Source of the DNA: JAADHY01 sp964428935
GTDB taxonomy: Bacteria; Planctomycetota; Planctomycetia; Planctomycetales; Planctomycetaceae
Direction of reading: 5' to 3'
NCBI GenBank assembly: GCA_964428935.1
Contig: CAYSAG010000273.1
Location: 1-7,064 of the forward strand
DNA length: 7,064 bases
Shown here: positions 6,563 to 7,064 of the stretch, piece after piece
Position numbering within the stretch: position 1 is the stretch's first letter
Layout: every line of letters starts with the position of its first letter
The notes under the pieces: generated by a model
What the model was told of the DNA's origin: nothing
Database searches by the model: none
The model's input: the letters and a program-made list of their open reading frames with translations, nothing else
Position numbers and translations under genes: made by a program

Positions 6563-7064
6563 TCAAAGCAACTCGCGGACGTCCGTCACGCACCCGGTCA
6601 CGGCCGCGGCGGCGACCATGGCCGGACTCATCAGAATCGTCCGTCCCGTCGGGCTGCCTTGTCTTCCCTTGAAGTTTCGGTTGCTCGACGACGCGCACAC
6701 CTCGCGGCCTTGCAGCTTGTCCGGGTTCATGGCCAAACACATGGAACAGCCGGCGCTACGCCACTGGAAGCCGGCTTCGCGAAAGACCTGGTCCAGTCCC
6801 TCCTCTTCGGCTTGCCGCTGGACTTGCCGCGAGCCGGGAACGACCAGCGCCCGAACGTGCGGAGCGACCTTTCGGCCCCGCACGACGCGGGCCGCTTCCC
6901 GAAGGTCGCTCAGCCGGCCGTTCGTGCACGAGCCAATGAACGCGACGTCGATTTTCAGTCCCTTGACCGGTTGGCCTTCTTCCAGACCCATGAACTCCAG
7001 TGCCTCGCGAGCCCCTTTCTGCTCCTCAGGCGGCAAACTGCTCACCCGCGGAATCCGCTCACCA
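6563..7064 (-). CDS. leuC: 3-isopropylmalate dehydratase large subunit LeuC, C-terminal part
   Basis: The visible 166 residues are the C-terminal third of LeuC, the iron-sulfur subunit that forms isopropylmalate isomerase with LeuD. The 5' end lies beyond the right edge. Diagnostic aconitase-superfamily motifs are present: FIGSCTNGRLSDL (with one [4Fe-4S] cysteine), VVPGSRQV, AGCSMCLAMNPD (the C-x-x-C pair giving the other two cluster ligands), SSSNRNFKGRQG, and the terminal SPAMVAAAAVTG. The frame continues upstream of the GTG at 7045 to the window edge (GERIPRVSS), so that GTG is not the start. The protein end is normal for the family. leuD follows on the same strand after 155 bp, as expected for a leuCD operon. 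All three cluster cysteines are present, so the enzyme should be active. Confidence 0.96.
   Translation of the reverse strand, partial: GERIPRVSSLPPEEQKGAREALEFMGLEEGQPVKGLKIDVAFIGSCTNGRLSDLREAARVVRGRKVAPHVRALVVPGSRQVQRQAEEEGLDQVFREAGFQWRSAGCSMCLAMNPDKLQGREVCASSSNRNFKGRQGSPTGRTILMSPAMVAAAAVTGCVTDVRELL

Noticed and set aside
6408..6740. N-terminal extension of the leuD frame to 315 codons
   Set aside because: The extension runs back through the spacer into the end of leuC, has no family similarity, and a good ribosome site precedes the ATG at 6407.

Overview
The window is GC-rich bacterial DNA (roughly 60-65% G+C by eye) with low coding density. About 4.9 kb of 7.06 kb is in genes I can support, and there are two long gaps, 569 bp and 1184 bp. 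The best guess for the source is a planctomycete, probably of the Pirellulales. The grounds are the N-terminal domain of the housekeeping sigma factor, a secreted beta-helix protein whose signal peptide has a very long arginine-rich front end, and the loose gene packing. This is inference; no rRNA or other decisive marker is present.

Layout from left to right. (1) The 5' end of fabI (enoyl-ACP reductase) on the minus strand, cut by the window edge. (2) A 569-bp gap holding a plausible minus-strand promoter for fabI, a short tandem-like repeat, and a strong intrinsic terminator for the next gene. (3) The primary sigma factor gene sigA/rpoD on the minus strand, complete, with a GTG start. (4) A 1184-bp gap between divergent genes, with no convincing coding sequence but with a conspicuous AT-rich island near 3211-3283. 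(5) A plus-strand gene for an exported right-handed beta-helix protein, followed closely by (6) a plus-strand DUF72 (YecE-like) gene. (7) Converging on these from the right, on the minus strand, leuD (complete) and leuC (5' end cut by the window edge), the two subunits of isopropylmalate isomerase.

The genes do not form one system. leuC-leuD is a two-gene leucine biosynthesis unit. sigA and fabI are core housekeeping genes on the same strand, separated by a terminator, so they are probably transcribed independently. The beta-helix and DUF72 genes are neighbours on one strand, but nothing ties their functions together. I found no mobile element, CRISPR array, tRNA, rRNA, toxin-antitoxin pair or defence gene.

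The observations most worth a second look are a strict context rule for isoleucine codons (ATC appears only before A or GA), the AT-rich island in the long sigA leader, the 154-nt leuC-leuD spacer with a nested hairpin, and the uncharacterised exported protein. I do not see a novel system here; the region is mostly ordinary.
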